Translations under genes and position numbers: made by a program | Shown: piece by piece, positions 1 through 11,269 of the stretch | How the letters are laid out: every line of letters starts with the position of its first letter | How positions within the stretch are numbered: the stretch's first letter is position 1 | Origin: Ancistrus triradiatus | Lineage: Eukaryota > Chordata > Actinopteri > Siluriformes > Loricariidae | NCBI GenBank assembly: GCA_025084515.1 | Contig: JAJAGP010000214.1 | Span: 166,001-230,000 of the forward strand | Reading direction: 5' to 3' | DNA: 64,000 nucleotides | The notes under the pieces: generated by a model | Seen by the model: the letters and a program-made list of their open reading frames with translations, nothing else | Told to the model about the DNA's origin: nothing | Databases searched by the model: none

Positions 1-95
1 ACACTTTGGAAACACCAATTAACCTAACACACACGTCTTTGAAATGTGGTAGGAAACCGGAGTACCTGGAGAAAACCCATGCAAACACGGCGATT
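1..95 (-). repeat. Fragment of a teleost interspersed repeat
   Basis: The text resembles the reverse strand of the repeat at 27790-28040: a run of 'aaaccggagtacctggagaa' followed by 'aacccatgcaaacacgg' is the usual antisense form of its 'ccgggtactccggattcctccc' and 'tgtatgttctcccc' segments. It is cut by the window edge. The family is common in fish introns, but I do not name it. Confidence 0.6.
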
Positions 96-593
96 ATTTA
101 TTCAGTTATTATTATATTTTAAGTTAATATATAATTAGCTTATTTTTTAGTTATACTATTACTGTAAGTCTATTAATTAGAAAACTAGAAAATTAGAAAA
201 TTCCAGTGTTACCGTATAACATGCGAGAAACAAGCAACCAGGTCTATGGAAACAAGCCCCAAAGAAAGGGAAGTCTACTAGAATAAGTGGACCTGGCAAC
301 CGTGTTTGATTCCATACTTCTGTGTGCATGCGCAGACTAAGAAAAACGACTGAAATTAGAGTAAAGGGTATACATGCGCTGAGAAATCTGCTCTTTTTAT
401 TCTTGATTTCTAGGCCTTAATCCGAAGTAAGAAATCGGACTATGCTGTTTACAGGACCACTTGGATAAGCACAGAAATCCGATTATGATTGGATTATTAA
501 GAGCATGTTCACACACTCACTGTTAAAGGATTATGTAACATAACATACTTATAAAGAAGTTTTGCAGGACAATGTTGGTCAAATATTTTTGTT

Positions 594-727
594 GACTACA
601 TTTAGCAGATGCTCTTAACTAGAGAGACGTACAACTGATACAGTCTTCCTTAAGGGCAGTGGCAGTGGTAGGATCTGGAGCCTGAACCTTCTCGTCAGTA
701 GTCTAGTACCTCAAACTGCAGTAAATA
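594..727 (-). repeat. Degenerate tRNA-derived SINE copy
   Basis: This is an old copy of the SINE that is better preserved at 2608-2807 and 50751-50946. The tail side (atttagcagatgctctta), the middle (gtacaactgatacagtctt) and the head side (cctgaaccttctcgtcagta) remain in order, but with many substitutions. Confidence 0.65.
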
Positions 728-1364
728 TGTTTATATTAGGTGAACCCATACCCATAACACTGGGATCTCTCGCTGCAGGGTTTGGAGGAGGTCACTGTTG
801 GAGTGCAATGTACAAACTGATGTCTAACAACTGGTGTCCTTAAACTAAATAGCATAACTTCCATTTTTAACACTGCTGTGCACAGTAGCTCTGTCCTGTG
901 TGATCTCAAGTGTATGTGAATTAAATTTAGGATATCAGGCCAACATGATAAAGTATTATGGGAATTTTATTCTATTCTGTACCCCAGGTGTCACTGAATG
1001 AAGCTGGAAGGCCATCAAGTTTAATGAAACAATGAGGGAAAACCTGATGTTAACAATTGTTCATAGGCCAGCACGTTTTCACATGCGCCTCTAAACCTTT
1101 ATAAATGTAAACATGTTCCTATAAATGTTACCAACTTACAACTCCTAAATTTACCCTAATATTTTCACTATTGTCTTTATATTCTCTATTTTATCATAGT
1201 CTTCTTAATACCACATTTACTCTAAGAGATTAGTCTACATATTATATTATATACCTAATTATTATATAAATCTCTGCTAATATTTATTTAGCCTCTTTAG
1301 TTATACTATTGCTAGAAACTTATGAATTATATAACTTACTTTAATTCTTATATATAACATCTAG

Positions 1365-1560
1365 GCTGCCCAAGCAGGTTGTGTCTCTTTTTGAGTCTTG
1401 GTCCTCCCTAGGTTTCTTCCTTATAACGTTTAGGGAGTTTTTCCTTGCCACTGTGACCCTAGGCTTGCTCAGTTTGGGATTGGCCTTAGATATTAGAAGG
1501 TAATACAAAATTGTAACGCTGCTTTAAGACTCCATTGTTAAAAGCGCTATAGAAATAAGA
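1365..1560 (-). repeat. Copy of the interspersed repeat also seen at 6848 and 10353
   Basis: On the minus strand it reads in the same order as 6848-7090: a 'tatagcgctttt' start, 'aaagcagcgtt', 'caatcccaaactgagcaagc', 'ggaaaaactccctaaacgtt' and 'aggaccaagactcaaaaaga'. The family is widespread in teleosts and often yields spurious peptides containing ERKNSL and WEDQDSKRDP. Confidence 0.8.
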
Positions 1561-2094
1561 AACGCTTACAACTAGCTAGTGTGAACGCAGGGTTACAAAG
1601 AGTTAGACTGCATTACCAGGAAAGCTCATGCTACCGATGGTGTTATTAGTTGCTCATTGTTTGGGATGAATTAACAAACCACAAATAGGTGGGAGGGGTT
1701 CCTTTATCATTGCTAATTATCCCATTTTAGAAAAGGAAACAAAAAGTGAATGAAAGATACACAGGTAGAACATGATTCGTCACTTACTGCGATGGACCAG
1801 TAGAAGGAAAAAGTAAAAGTAACATAAGGATGACGATTTAAAACCTGCTAAGAGTTCAGTCACAGCAGTGAGTCATGGATAATAATGACAGAGCTGAGCA
1901 AATAGGAACACACATGGACAAACGAACGCACACACACAGAACATAGAAAAGTCTTAATGCCATTGTCTACACACAACCAAAAGAAACCACATGAGAAAGA
2001 GGAAGGGTTTAAAGGAAAACAAAGTACATTGATGTGAAAGAAAAGATAACTTGTCATTTTTGGCTGTCTCTTGCAGAGGGAAGGGTTACGGTAC

Positions 2095-2283
2095 CTGATC
2101 GGAGCTGTTTGATTCGTCCGTTGTTGTTGCTGGTGTTAACAGGGAGGAAATCTTTAAACCAGGAGATATCTGGATCGGGGTTACCACTGGCCGCACACAG
2201 CATGGTGGCAGTGCGAGTTCGCTCCACCACCTTCAGCTGAGGACCCATATCTATGGAGGGGAATCCAGGAGGTAGCTGGTCCT
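2095..2283 (-). CDS. ptprd: LAR-type receptor tyrosine phosphatase (PTPRD-like), exon for start of Ig2
   Basis: This exon of 189 nt starts in phase 1, joins the G from 36768 to make a Glu codon, reads 62 further codons and leaves a G before the donor. The peptide begins DQLPPGFPSIDMGPQLKVV, contains the first Ig2 cysteine (ATMLCAASGNPDP), the core tryptophan (SWFKDFLP), an N-T-S glycosylation sequon, and ends GRIKQLRS. Acceptor AG is at 2285-2284 and donor GT at 2094-2093. In mammals the alternative mini-exon meA, which tunes binding to synaptic partners, is spliced in exactly after this RS. I could not find a meA-like mini-exon or the following Ig2 exon in the remaining 2.1 kb. The DQLPPGFPSI start is PTPRF-like, but Ig1 points to PTPRD. 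Confidence 0.95.
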
Positions 2284-2607
2284 CTGAAACACACAAAAAT
2301 AATCCAGATGTTACAGATACACGCAACCAAGCCACGTCCCCGGTGTCAATCCCACAGAGCACAGGGCTTAAGTTAAATTATGACGTTAAACCAAGTTTGG
2401 ATTAATGTGGTGCATCAGTTTCAAATAAAATTGCGAAATCACAAATAATTTGTGTTTGTTTTGTGAAAAATTGTTAGATAAAGATGAAAACGTAAAAAAA
2501 CTCACAGAATAGTCACAAAATTCATTTTGCTAATTGTACTCGTTGACAAAACAATAACGCACCAAGAAGGAGTTGCTGGGATCGTATGTAACTTTGTGTG
2601 TATGAAT

Positions 2608-2807
2608 GGACTGTGGTAGCCTAGCGGGTAATGTGATGGACTATGGACCAAAAGGTCCAGGGTTCAAATCCCACCTCTGCCAAGCTGCCACTGTTGGGTC
2701 CTTGAGCAAGACCCTTAACCCACAATTGCTTGGATTGTAAGATTGTATCAATTGTAAGTCGCTCTGGATAAGGCGTCTGCTAAATGCTGTAAATGTAAAT
2801 GTAAATG
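2608..2807 (+). repeat. tRNA-derived SINE with L2-like tail
   Basis: The head holds a tRNA-like box B (ggttcaaatcccacctctgc) after 'ggactgtggtagcctagcgg'. The body includes 'cttgagcaagacccttaacc', and the tail reads 'cgctctggataaggcgtctg' followed by a taaatg/aaatgt repeat. That tail matches the 3' ends of fish L2-clade LINEs, whose reverse transcriptase probably mobilised it. Nine related copies are in this window, mostly in the opposite orientation. Confidence 0.88.
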
Positions 2808-2839
2808 AATGGAATGATCATATATGTAAGTGATTATAT

Positions 2840-3485
2840 ATCAGTTTAATGGGGAAAGCTGTACAATTGAAGGAGGCTCTAGTTACCCTGCTGGGCCACC
2901 TCTAGCTTGGATACAAGATGAGATACGGTTGGGCATGGAGGCACAACCGTATCCTGTGGCACATTTGCCTACCGATGTCGCACCTGGGCCTGGAGATCCT
3001 GCACACTCGTAGGTTGTCAAAGCTGGGTCCAATAAATCTCGATTGCCAATAAATCTGGCAACCGGGCAGGCCAAGGAAGTGTCGCTATCTGGTGCCAACA
3101 TTCCTGAGAAACCTTTGCTGTGTGCAAGTGAGCATTATCATACTGAAAGATGACAGCTGGAAGCCCTGCCATGGATGGCCACAGGATGTCCTGCACATAT
3201 CGCTGAATTGTTAGTGTCCCTTGTATCACTACTAGGGGTGACCGACTATGTGTTGGCTCCCCAGATCATCACACCAGCAGTTGGGGCAGTGTGTCACTCC
3301 ACAGCAAAGGCAGGATGGAAGCGCTCACCACGACCGCCGTCAGAACCCAAACAGAACCTGGATTCATTGCTAAAGACGATACAGTTCCAGTCCAGGTTTC
3401 TCGTTCATCACACCTCTGCAAACCAAGGCAGCAATCCGACATTTCCTTCTGGGTGTGTATGTTTTTTTGTCAATGAGTGTATTTC
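2840..3485 (-). mobile_element. Tc1-like transposon remnant (C-terminal transposase and one terminal repeat)
   Basis: On the minus strand an open stretch at 3017-3229 reads RYVQDILWP, then YDNAHLHTAKV, then LPWPARLPDLLAIEIYW. These correspond to the second catalytic Asp region and the PDLxPIExxW box of Tc1 transposases. The end at about 3445-3485 (ttttttgtcaatgagtgtat) looks like a terminal repeat shared with 41510-41555. The same family occurs at 40770-41555 on the other strand. The N-terminal half is missing and the frame is broken, so it is inactive. Confidence 0.85.
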
Positions 3486-3857
3486 ACAAATGTTGAGCCT
3501 CACTAATGTACCGCCATATTCTGAAGTTTCGCAATTAAAATTCAGCGACTGCAGGTTTTTCGACCGTATCAAAGATGTGGGAGGAAACATCATTTGGCCA
3601 GAGGACATCAAGACCCCCAGCCGTTAGAATTGTCAATCAAGATGGGCTCACTATTTCAAGATGCTCCGTACAGCCTCGGGTGATATTTAGAATGTTTCAG
3701 AGCTCTTCCCATGGCTGCTGTGCTGTTGCATCGTGAACCGAATAGAAATGATTCTCCAAATATTCAAAATTCACTTTTGCTATGTGATAGCGTGCCAAAG
3801 ACTGTGTGTACCTGATAAAGTTACAGAGCGGTGCAGCAGCTAAATACTAAAGTGTTC

Positions 3858-4021
3858 TACAGTACTGTGCAAAAGTCTTAGGCCACCATTAGATTAGATA
3901 TACTGGTATAGTGATATATATGTATATGTAAAATTACTATAAGGCGAGAGAGAGAGAGGGCGAGAGCGTAGAGAGAGAGAGAGGAGAGGATTAGAAGATA
4001 TATATACGTATGGAGGTATAT

Positions 4022-4052
<31 letters not shown>

Positions 4053-4433
4053 CATATATATTATATATATTATAGTATATATATATATATATTATATTAT
4101 ATTATATTATAAGAGGAGATCACACTAAATACTTAAATACTTAGTGTGATCTCCCTTTACACTTGAGCTTCTGGCAGCTTCATCGCGATGCCAAGTTGAC
4201 CCTAATACAGCCTGAAGAAGCTTGATCAGGAATGGTCTTTTTGGAAGGGTAGCAGCCAAGAAGCCACTTTTTCAAAAGGAGAACAGGGTGAAAAGGCTCA
4301 GATATGCTAAAGCTCACAAAGATCCAAGTTCGAAATTTTTGGGTCCAATCGTCAACACTGTTATATATTCTCGTTACAGAATTGCTAAAACAACAAATCT
4401 AATGGTGGCCTAAGACTTTTTCACAGTACTGTA
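3858..4433. mobile_element. Tc1-type short inverted-repeat element, copy 1
   Basis: It is bounded by a 35-bp inverted repeat: 'tacagtactgtgcaaaagtc...' at 3858-3892 and its reverse complement at 4399-4433, with TA at the ends. Inside, positions 4222-4340 encode GLFGRVAAKKPLFQKEN and KRLRYAKAHKD, an N-terminal segment of a Tc1 transposase, so the element derives from an autonomous Tc1 by internal deletion. It also holds a (GA)n tract (3945-3990), a (TA)n tract (4019-4110) and a short perfect hairpin (about 4115-4153). Confidence 0.9.
3945..4110. repeat. Interrupted (GA)n and (TA)n microsatellites
   Basis: Purine-rich gaga runs are followed by about 90 bp of alternating TA with a few interruptions, both inside the Tc1-type element at 3858-4433. 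Confidence 0.95.
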
Positions 4434-6847
4434 CATCATAGTACTATAACAATTAGAGGGTTGTAGTAAAGTGACATTTTACTGTCATAGTGTTTTGACC
4501 CTGCGTCCTTCCATACATACATATAAATCACATAATAATAATTAATATTATCAAATCATCACAGACAGAAATTCACAAATGTGAAACGGATAAAGAAACA
4601 GTTACAGAGAGAGGATCTTCAGAGCCTATACACCCAGAACAGGGAGTCAGTCCCAAAGCAACACTCAAACCTATGGTCCAGTTTAGCAACCTGAACACAG
4701 TCACTAACCAGTCACAGATGTAAGAAAACTGTCTCAGTTCCACATGGAATTAGGATAAAGACAGGCCAATTGTCCAGATATTTGTGGCTGTGCCATTGAA
4801 CAGCAGATAATTGCTGCATGCAGTTCACACAAGAGGCAAACCTGTGGGCACCGTTCAGTCTTGTTTAGATAAAATAAATGTAACATCTGCAGGGAACAAA
4901 GGAAAATGAGAAACATTTCGAATCATTTTGATGCAAACACTAGTGAGTCATCTGAAAAATACCTGAACTTGTTTCACACAAGATGCTACCACTGTTGGGT
5001 TCGTGATAAATAAATAAATGAAGAAATAAATAACTGTATAAATAAATAAACTATTTATTCATATGTTTTTGTCCCATATTTTTATAAATTCATTTATTTA
5101 TTTTTTTATGTCCAATATTTATGTATCTATTCCTTAATTCATGTATTTACTTCTACTCTAATTTCTAAGATTTATTTATTTGTTTATATATTGATCTGTC
5201 ATGTCTCATTCTCCATAAAAGGTAAGTTAATACCACAATTTAATGTAAGTGGCTAAGTGCCTGTAATACACTGCACCAACTGCTCAATTAAGAGAAATGC
5301 TGTGATCATTAAGAGTTGCAGCAAAATAAATAAATAAAAACCCCACAAAAAACACAGTGTTTTTTTCTTTCCAGTATTGTGGGGACTTTCTACTGATATA
5401 AGGATTCCTGTAGCTAATTAATGCTACACCTCACCCTCTAATCTAAAACAAATCTTTTGGCTCTTTGGGTTTTTCAAAAGAAAGTAGCATTTTTGTAGCA
5501 GTTACATCTGCAAGGTAAAAACAGTCAGATCTTTCTATACTTGTGGCGACATTCGGTCCCAAAAATGATATATAAACTTGCTCCAAACCCCATACATACA
5601 AACACAAAGATTAATCACTGTTACAGTTATAAATCACCATGCAAATTAAAGTTTGGCTTGCTGCAGCATCTCTGCTGATTAGTAACCAAGCAGTAGCTGC
5701 TGCATTTCCTCCAGCCACAGTGGCAAGCAAACAGCAGCGATTAGGGTTAATTAATTTATGTTCTCGCCATGGCGTTTGGTGTACTAGCCTCCGAAAACCA
5801 GGGGTTATTGACGAAAATGCTGTATAAATTAAGCAATATCACACATGCTGCTCAGCAGGAGGCTTTATCGCGTGCTACGTTAGTAATTCTGATAATAGCC
5901 GGGCGCTCGGATTTCGACTGGTGGCTGAATAAATTACTCTGAACTAATGCGGTCTCACTCTGCCGACTGACAAACTGCAAGTGGAAAAGAAAAATGGTCC
6001 GAGTTTCGGGGTGAGAGAAGGAGAATGATGAATGCGGAGGGCAAGATAGAATGAAATGCAAATAAGTACATGTTAGATTATATTATCGGCACTGCAATGT
6101 CTCAAACACAGAAACTATTCACAGGCTCAACCCTCCAAGCTAACAGCTTTAAATTGTTATTAAAATCTGACTCTGTGTTAAAGAGGGATTCTATAAAAGG
6201 CATTTTATAGTGCTGAAAACAAGGTTTGAATGGTCTGCATTATACAGGCTGGCTTCCAGAACTCAGACCCGGTGAATGACTCATAGTTATGGGCCGGATC
6301 TGAAATTGCCTGTATTCAAAATACGACATACAGCAAGAAGCCTACATTGTATTTATTGAATTGATAATTTCAACTGTCGAAGACACTGTGTAAGTATGTA
6401 AGTAATTATAAATATATTGGATTAGTGTACTTATTAGTGCATAGTGTAACACTCGTGAGATGAATGTCAGACGCACCCAGATGTAGGAACTGGTGAGGTT
6501 TATTAGACGACACCAACAGGCAGTAGAAAGATGTAGTCAAAGCTGTACACGCAGTCGAAACCGGGTAAGCACAAATCACATCAGTATCCAAAGGGGCAAA
6601 CAGACAGGTAAGGTCAGTACACAGGAGGAGCCAGAACAGGATATAACGCTCGGTATGCATGGAAACCATAAGCAATACTTCGCAACATGGATGCGCCAAC
6701 AAAAATAGTGTCCCTAATGAGTGTCAGGTGAAGCATATTAGAACCCCGGTGATGTGCTACGCAAGTATGGCCGCTGTTGGTGCATGGATACTTGGGAGAT
6801 GTAGTCTCGGGAATCCTCTAAGAAGTGAGAGGACATATAGTGTATAT
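4434..6847. other. Intron sequence with one weak repeat fragment
   Basis: The sequence is mostly unique and AT-rich, with runs of tttatttatt and aaataaataa around 5010-5190. A stretch near 5520-5610 (ctatacttgtggcgacattc) resembles the 'gtgaggaccaaatgtccc' repeat family at 55855. I see no supported gene. A short open frame at 5639-5827 is treated under rejected items. Confidence 0.6.
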
Positions 6848-7095
6848 CAAGTCAAGTCAGATTTATTTATATAGCGCTTTTTTTAGTAGAGCATTGTCTC
6901 AAAGCAACTTTACAAGTTTAGATTATCTCCTAATAACTACATCCAATCCCAAATTGAGCAAGCCTAGGGCGACAGTGGAAAGGAAAAACTCCCTAAATGT
7001 TATAAGGAACAATCCTTGGGAGGACCAAGACTCAAAAAGGGACCCAACCTCCTTGGGCGGCGTAAATGATAAATTAAGAGCGAAACTAAACGTCA
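6848..7095 (+). repeat. Interspersed repeat, copy 2 of a family with three copies here
   Basis: It starts 'gtcaagtcagatttatttat' and 'atagcgctttttt', then 'attgtctcaaagcaacttta', 'caatcccaaattgagcaagc', 'ggaaaaactccctaaatg' and 'aggaccaagactcaaaaagg'. It is nearly colinear with 10353-10590 and with the reverse strand of 1365-1560. The open peptide across it is an accident of the family. Confidence 0.88.
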
Positions 7096-7773
7096 TGGAG
7101 TCAACGTTCGAATAAAATGTGAAGTATGCACATCGACATTAGTGGCCCGGGTATGATGGGGCTGGGAGCTGATGACGGAGCAGCTTGGGTGGGAGCTACA
7201 GCAGATGAACATTATGTGTGGGGCTGGAAACTGCCGGAACACAGCTCGGAGAGAAAACCGTTAAATGTTAATTAGTTATGTAAGAGCACAGGGTCTTATT
7301 AACAATCACTGATGCCAAGTCAACACTGATGCCATGTGTAGCAATGAGACCCCGGCAGGCATTGGCAAGAGCATAGCTAGAAAAGGAGAACTGGTAGGAA
7401 ACAAGCCAGAGGGTCACATGAGACAAGTGGCAACCCACAGGGGCAGGAAGACAGCAACCAACGTCTTGATAACCTAAGGACTCTTGGATATGAACCCACA
7501 GCTATGCCCGTATGTATATGTCTTACAGTGGAATATCAAAACTTGTCCAAATCCGATTTGTTTGGAATCAAATTTCAGTAAGGAAAGTTGCCAACCCCCA
7601 AATGACTGTTTTTTACAGCTATATTGTTGTATTACTGATAAAAGCATAGAGTAAATGAATGTAATACAGTAATAAATCAATAAATACAAAAAGAACTGAA
7701 TATTAACCACATGAACATAAGTGAAAATTAAGGCTAACTTGATAGCCAATGAGGGCACGCAGTTTCGCATGAC

Positions 7774-8340
7774 TACCGTATTTTTCGGACCAAAGGGCAC
7801 GTAAAATCCTTAACTATCTCAAAAAATCGACAGTGCGCCTTAAAATGCGGTGCGTCTAAGTATGATTAATTCTGGTGGTACTTTATGACCAGACCGATTG
7901 GTAGATGGTACCCGGCGCTCATAAAAATTCTGTAAAAATGTTTTAGCACGGCTCGGTAGTTACGAAGCTTACGGCACCGTAGTGCGCAAGCAAGCGGAGT
8001 AATACGGTATGTGCTTAAGCTTAGGGTAGTGCATTCATTCATTCATTTCGAAGCGGATTAAACCCAACGCTATCGGTCACGCAGTACAACATGGACATAG
8101 AGCAGCTGGAGAGAATCCCAACATTAACGACTCAATGGTCCGGAAGTGGAGGAAGCAAGAAGACGCCCTGCCCGCAGGGTCAAGACCAAACTGCGCTTCT
8201 GAGGGAACTTAAGAGTTTTGTTTCATTTCATGCGTCTTATAACCCGGTGCGCTTTATGTATGAAAATAGATCCGTTAGCAGCCGATCGTTGATATTGCGT
8301 CTTATAATCCGGTGCGCTTTATAGCCCGAAAAATACGGTA
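7774..8340 (+). mobile_element. Pogo/Tigger-like DNA transposon remnant, non-autonomous
   Basis: The ends are inverted repeats, 'taccgtatttttcgg' at 7774-7788 and 'ccgaaaaatacggta' at 8326-8340, bordered by TA. The sub-terminal motifs 'gtgcgccttaaaatgcggtg' and 'cttataatccggtgcgcttt' are also inverted. A short internal reading at 8133-8180 gives MVRKWRKQEDALPAGS, which resembles the DNA-binding N-terminus of pogo-like transposases. At 567 bp it cannot encode a full transposase of about 500 residues. Confidence 0.82.
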
Positions 8341-10248
8341 ATCAATGGAGCAGCAGCACCGAAACTCAGTGTCTGAAATCACACCCACAGACTCATATAA
8401 TATATTATGCATATAGATACATAATCTAATCTAATCTGTCTATTATCACACCCTAGTTCTTCTTCTGGGTTTATGGTGATCAATAATATCTAATGCAGAT
8501 GGTCAAATGCAGTTGTTTTAGGGAAATACATTTAATGTTATATATTATATATTAATGTTAATATTAATAGCATGAATATTAGCAGTAAAGGTTTCTCAAA
8601 GAGTGCCTCACTCTCATGCTAAGCTGTGACAGCATTTCAATCCTCTTATCCTCTCAGTTTTACTTAGCATCATCTGTTTAGTCTTTAAGTAATGTTTCAT
8701 GAAGTGCAGCTTTAGGTTCTGGCCATAAAATGTTTGTGGCTTTAAACTTTATCATCCAATGCACGGTACAAGACGGTAATAGATTTAAATCAACAGAAAA
8801 TGTAGTTTATAAAACATTTTACATTTACTGTTTGATCAGTATTTTCCTTAAAGCTGTGGTGTGCAGACAGGCCCTTCTAACCCTTCAGAGAAGGGCTAAC
8901 AACCAGGTGTATAAATACTACTGAAATATTTATTTCATGAATAAAGTACTATAAAAACATAAACCAATTCAAAATACTGGCTACTTGCATTTTTTTGGCT
9001 GAAAGAGCTACTAACCAATCAAAACTGCTCACTGAAATGGCTTCTGTCTCCATATTTGTGTGCCCCATCTTGTGATATTTTGAAGGGTTCGGTAATGTGA
9101 ATATATTACAGTAATAAGTTTATGTGATACATTCTACTGTGCATTAGCAATATGTGTGCGAGTTCGTGGGGTAGCAGAAGGGGTCCAGACTGTATGCACT
9201 GCACACCACTGCCTTAAAGTCATAACTAACATCAAATATGTAGTGATGCAGATCATTAGCTCACATCATATGAATGAGTTTAGTAACATTCAATGCTTTT
9301 GTTTAGACACCTGGATTGAGTAAAGGAATGGAATTCAGAACATCTACTAAACATCACATCGTTTGCTGCAGGCTAACAATGTAGCACCTCTATGGAAAAA
9401 CCCACTGACAATTTACACCCATTCCCCAGCATGCCCAGGTCACCAGGCATCAGATAGATGTTCTGCCGGCGTCCCCATATCTCATCCAGTGACCCTTACC
9501 ACTTCTGACTGAACACAGGGAGCCACTAAATTAGAGCGCACTGTTCCTGCACAGTACGATTCGTACTAAACTCTGCAATCTGTACCGTGTACAAGCCAAT
9601 TAAGCTTCCTCATATTTCAAACAGATTAGCACAGCTCTAATTTAGCCAGATCATAATCGCCAATTTTATTTATCTTTAGTTTTTAATTAGGTGTCCTCCC
9701 AGTTTATTTATGCTTAACTACAGGAGAGTAATAATCTCCTTTGGACAACTTTCTAATTAAATAAAACTCATTGGCTGTCCATTAGATGAGCCAGGCTGAA
9801 GTCCAAACATGATGAGTTACTATTTACCCTGTTTAGCTTAGGTGCTATTGGACTATGGAGGGAGCAGAAGGAAGCTAATTATGCTATCATCAGAGCGATA
9901 AAGTTAGCACAAAGCAAGAGCCATCTCTCTTTAAGCTACTGCAACCGTCACAAGCTCAGTTCAGCGAGTTAGTGATTCATATCATGTGTTTGTGTGTGGT
10001 GACAAATGAATGATAAGATATTAAAAATGGCCTAAGAACATCTCTGCTCCTCTAACTTTATTAAAAAGAACAATTCATAAATATGTAAACTGGAAACTAG
10101 TAAATGCTTTCTGGCATCCATGGTTATATTCATTCCTTCTTTCATTTTACCCTGGTCAGTGTGGTGGGAAAACCGGTGCTCAGACGGTAGCACAGGGTGC
10201 AAGGCAGGAACAACCCTTGAAAGGGCCAGAACTTCCCCATATACAGTA
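8341..10248. other. Unique intron sequence, including an AT-rich block with TAATTA motifs
   Basis: No repeat or gene was recognised. The block at about 9590-9830 is rich in TTAATTAG and CTAATTAAA motifs of the homeodomain-site type and has a composition unlike the flanks. It is a candidate conserved non-coding element by appearance only. Confidence 0.45.
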
Positions 10249-10790
10249 CAGTGGTTCCCAACATTTTTCCTTGGAGCCCCCCTTTTTCTCTTTTCAAGAC
10301 AACAGGTTTAGCTAAAAAATCAAACAATATCTTAAGTAATTTAAATATACAGTCAAGTCAAGTCAGATTTATTTATATAGTGCTTTTTACAATGGACCAT
10401 TGTCTCAAAGCAACTTTGCAATTTTAGATTATCATCTAATATCTACAGCCAATCCCAAATTGAGCAAGCCTAGGGTGATAGTGGAAAGGAAAAACTCCCT
10501 AAGCGTTATGAGGAAGAAACCTTGGGAGGACCAAGACTCAAAAAGGGACCCATCCTCCTTGGGTAGCCTAGATGATACATGTACGAATGAAACAAATTTA
10601 TCCACACAACTAAGTCTACACAGTCACTCTATGACAGATTTTTTTCTAATTCTAATGTTATCGACCATGTGCAAGTTGTATTTTGACAAACCCGGCGCAC
10701 CTCGGAGCACACAAAGCCTCATGCACCCCCTGTGATGTCTGGCACCCTCCTGAGGGGGGCCCGGACCCCAGGTTGGGAACCGTGGCCCTG
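10249..10790. mobile_element. hAT-type MITE interrupted by another repeat
   Basis: The left end is 'cagtggttcccaacattttt' and the right end 'ggttgggaaccgtggccctg', imperfect inverted repeats typical of Charlie-like hAT elements. The internal text 'tgacaaacccggcgcacctc' and 'caaagcctcatgcaccccct' also occurs, reversed, at 58340-58440. The family at 10353-10600 sits inside it, while the relative at 58340-58725 lacks that insert. Confidence 0.82.
10353..10600 (+). repeat. Interspersed repeat, copy 3, inserted in a hAT-type MITE
   Basis: It begins 'gtcaagtcaagtcagattta' and runs through 'caaagcaactttgcaatttt', 'gagcaagcctagggtgatag', 'ggaaaaactccctaagcgtt' and 'aggaccaagactcaaaaagg', colinear with 6848-7095. 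The flanks on both sides belong to the hAT-type element at 10249-10790. Confidence 0.88.
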
Positions 10791-11269
10791 ATAATTATGC
10801 ATTATATACTGAATGCGACTGGTTCATTGAATAGAAGTTGTGAAGAGTGGTAATGAGTAGCTTTCTATGCCAAAATTCAAAATAAAATCATGCTGGGGCC
10901 TCTTTAATAAGTTCAGGTTTATGCAGTGCTAAATCCAGAACTGCACAAACAACTCTTTCTTTCACTCCCTTGTAGACTGTAATATGGGCAGCTTAGATAG
11001 TGAGTCAGCACAGCGAGACTTTGCACCCACGGGCGAAGCTGTTCTTTGTGCGGAATCACCCCACGGGTATAAAGTGATACATTTGTCTGGGTTTTGATTT
11101 TTTCTTAATGGATACAATCTCCATAGCGGAGCTATACCGGGTCACACAGTGTAGCATTGTGCTCCTAGAATCCCTCCTGCTGCAAAAACAGCGGATTACT
11201 GCCGGGGCCGAACTCTTCGAGTATGACACCTATCCGTTTTATATTTTCCGCTTGCTTTCCAGCTTTTGT

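Noticed and set aside
2608..2807. tRNA gene suggested by a box B-like motif
   Set aside because: The motif belongs to a dispersed SINE with many copies; no cloverleaf with a complete acceptor stem could be drawn.
5639..5827. 62-codon frame with a signal-peptide-like start
   Set aside because: A single short frame with a hydrophobic Ala/Leu-rich start, but no homologue recognised, no splice context in gene sense and no conserved motif. Chance is likelier.
6825..7115. Peptide with ERKNSL and WEDQDSKRDP blocks, also at 10400-10735
   Set aside because: It is translation of a dispersed repeat present in three copies here, in both orientations.
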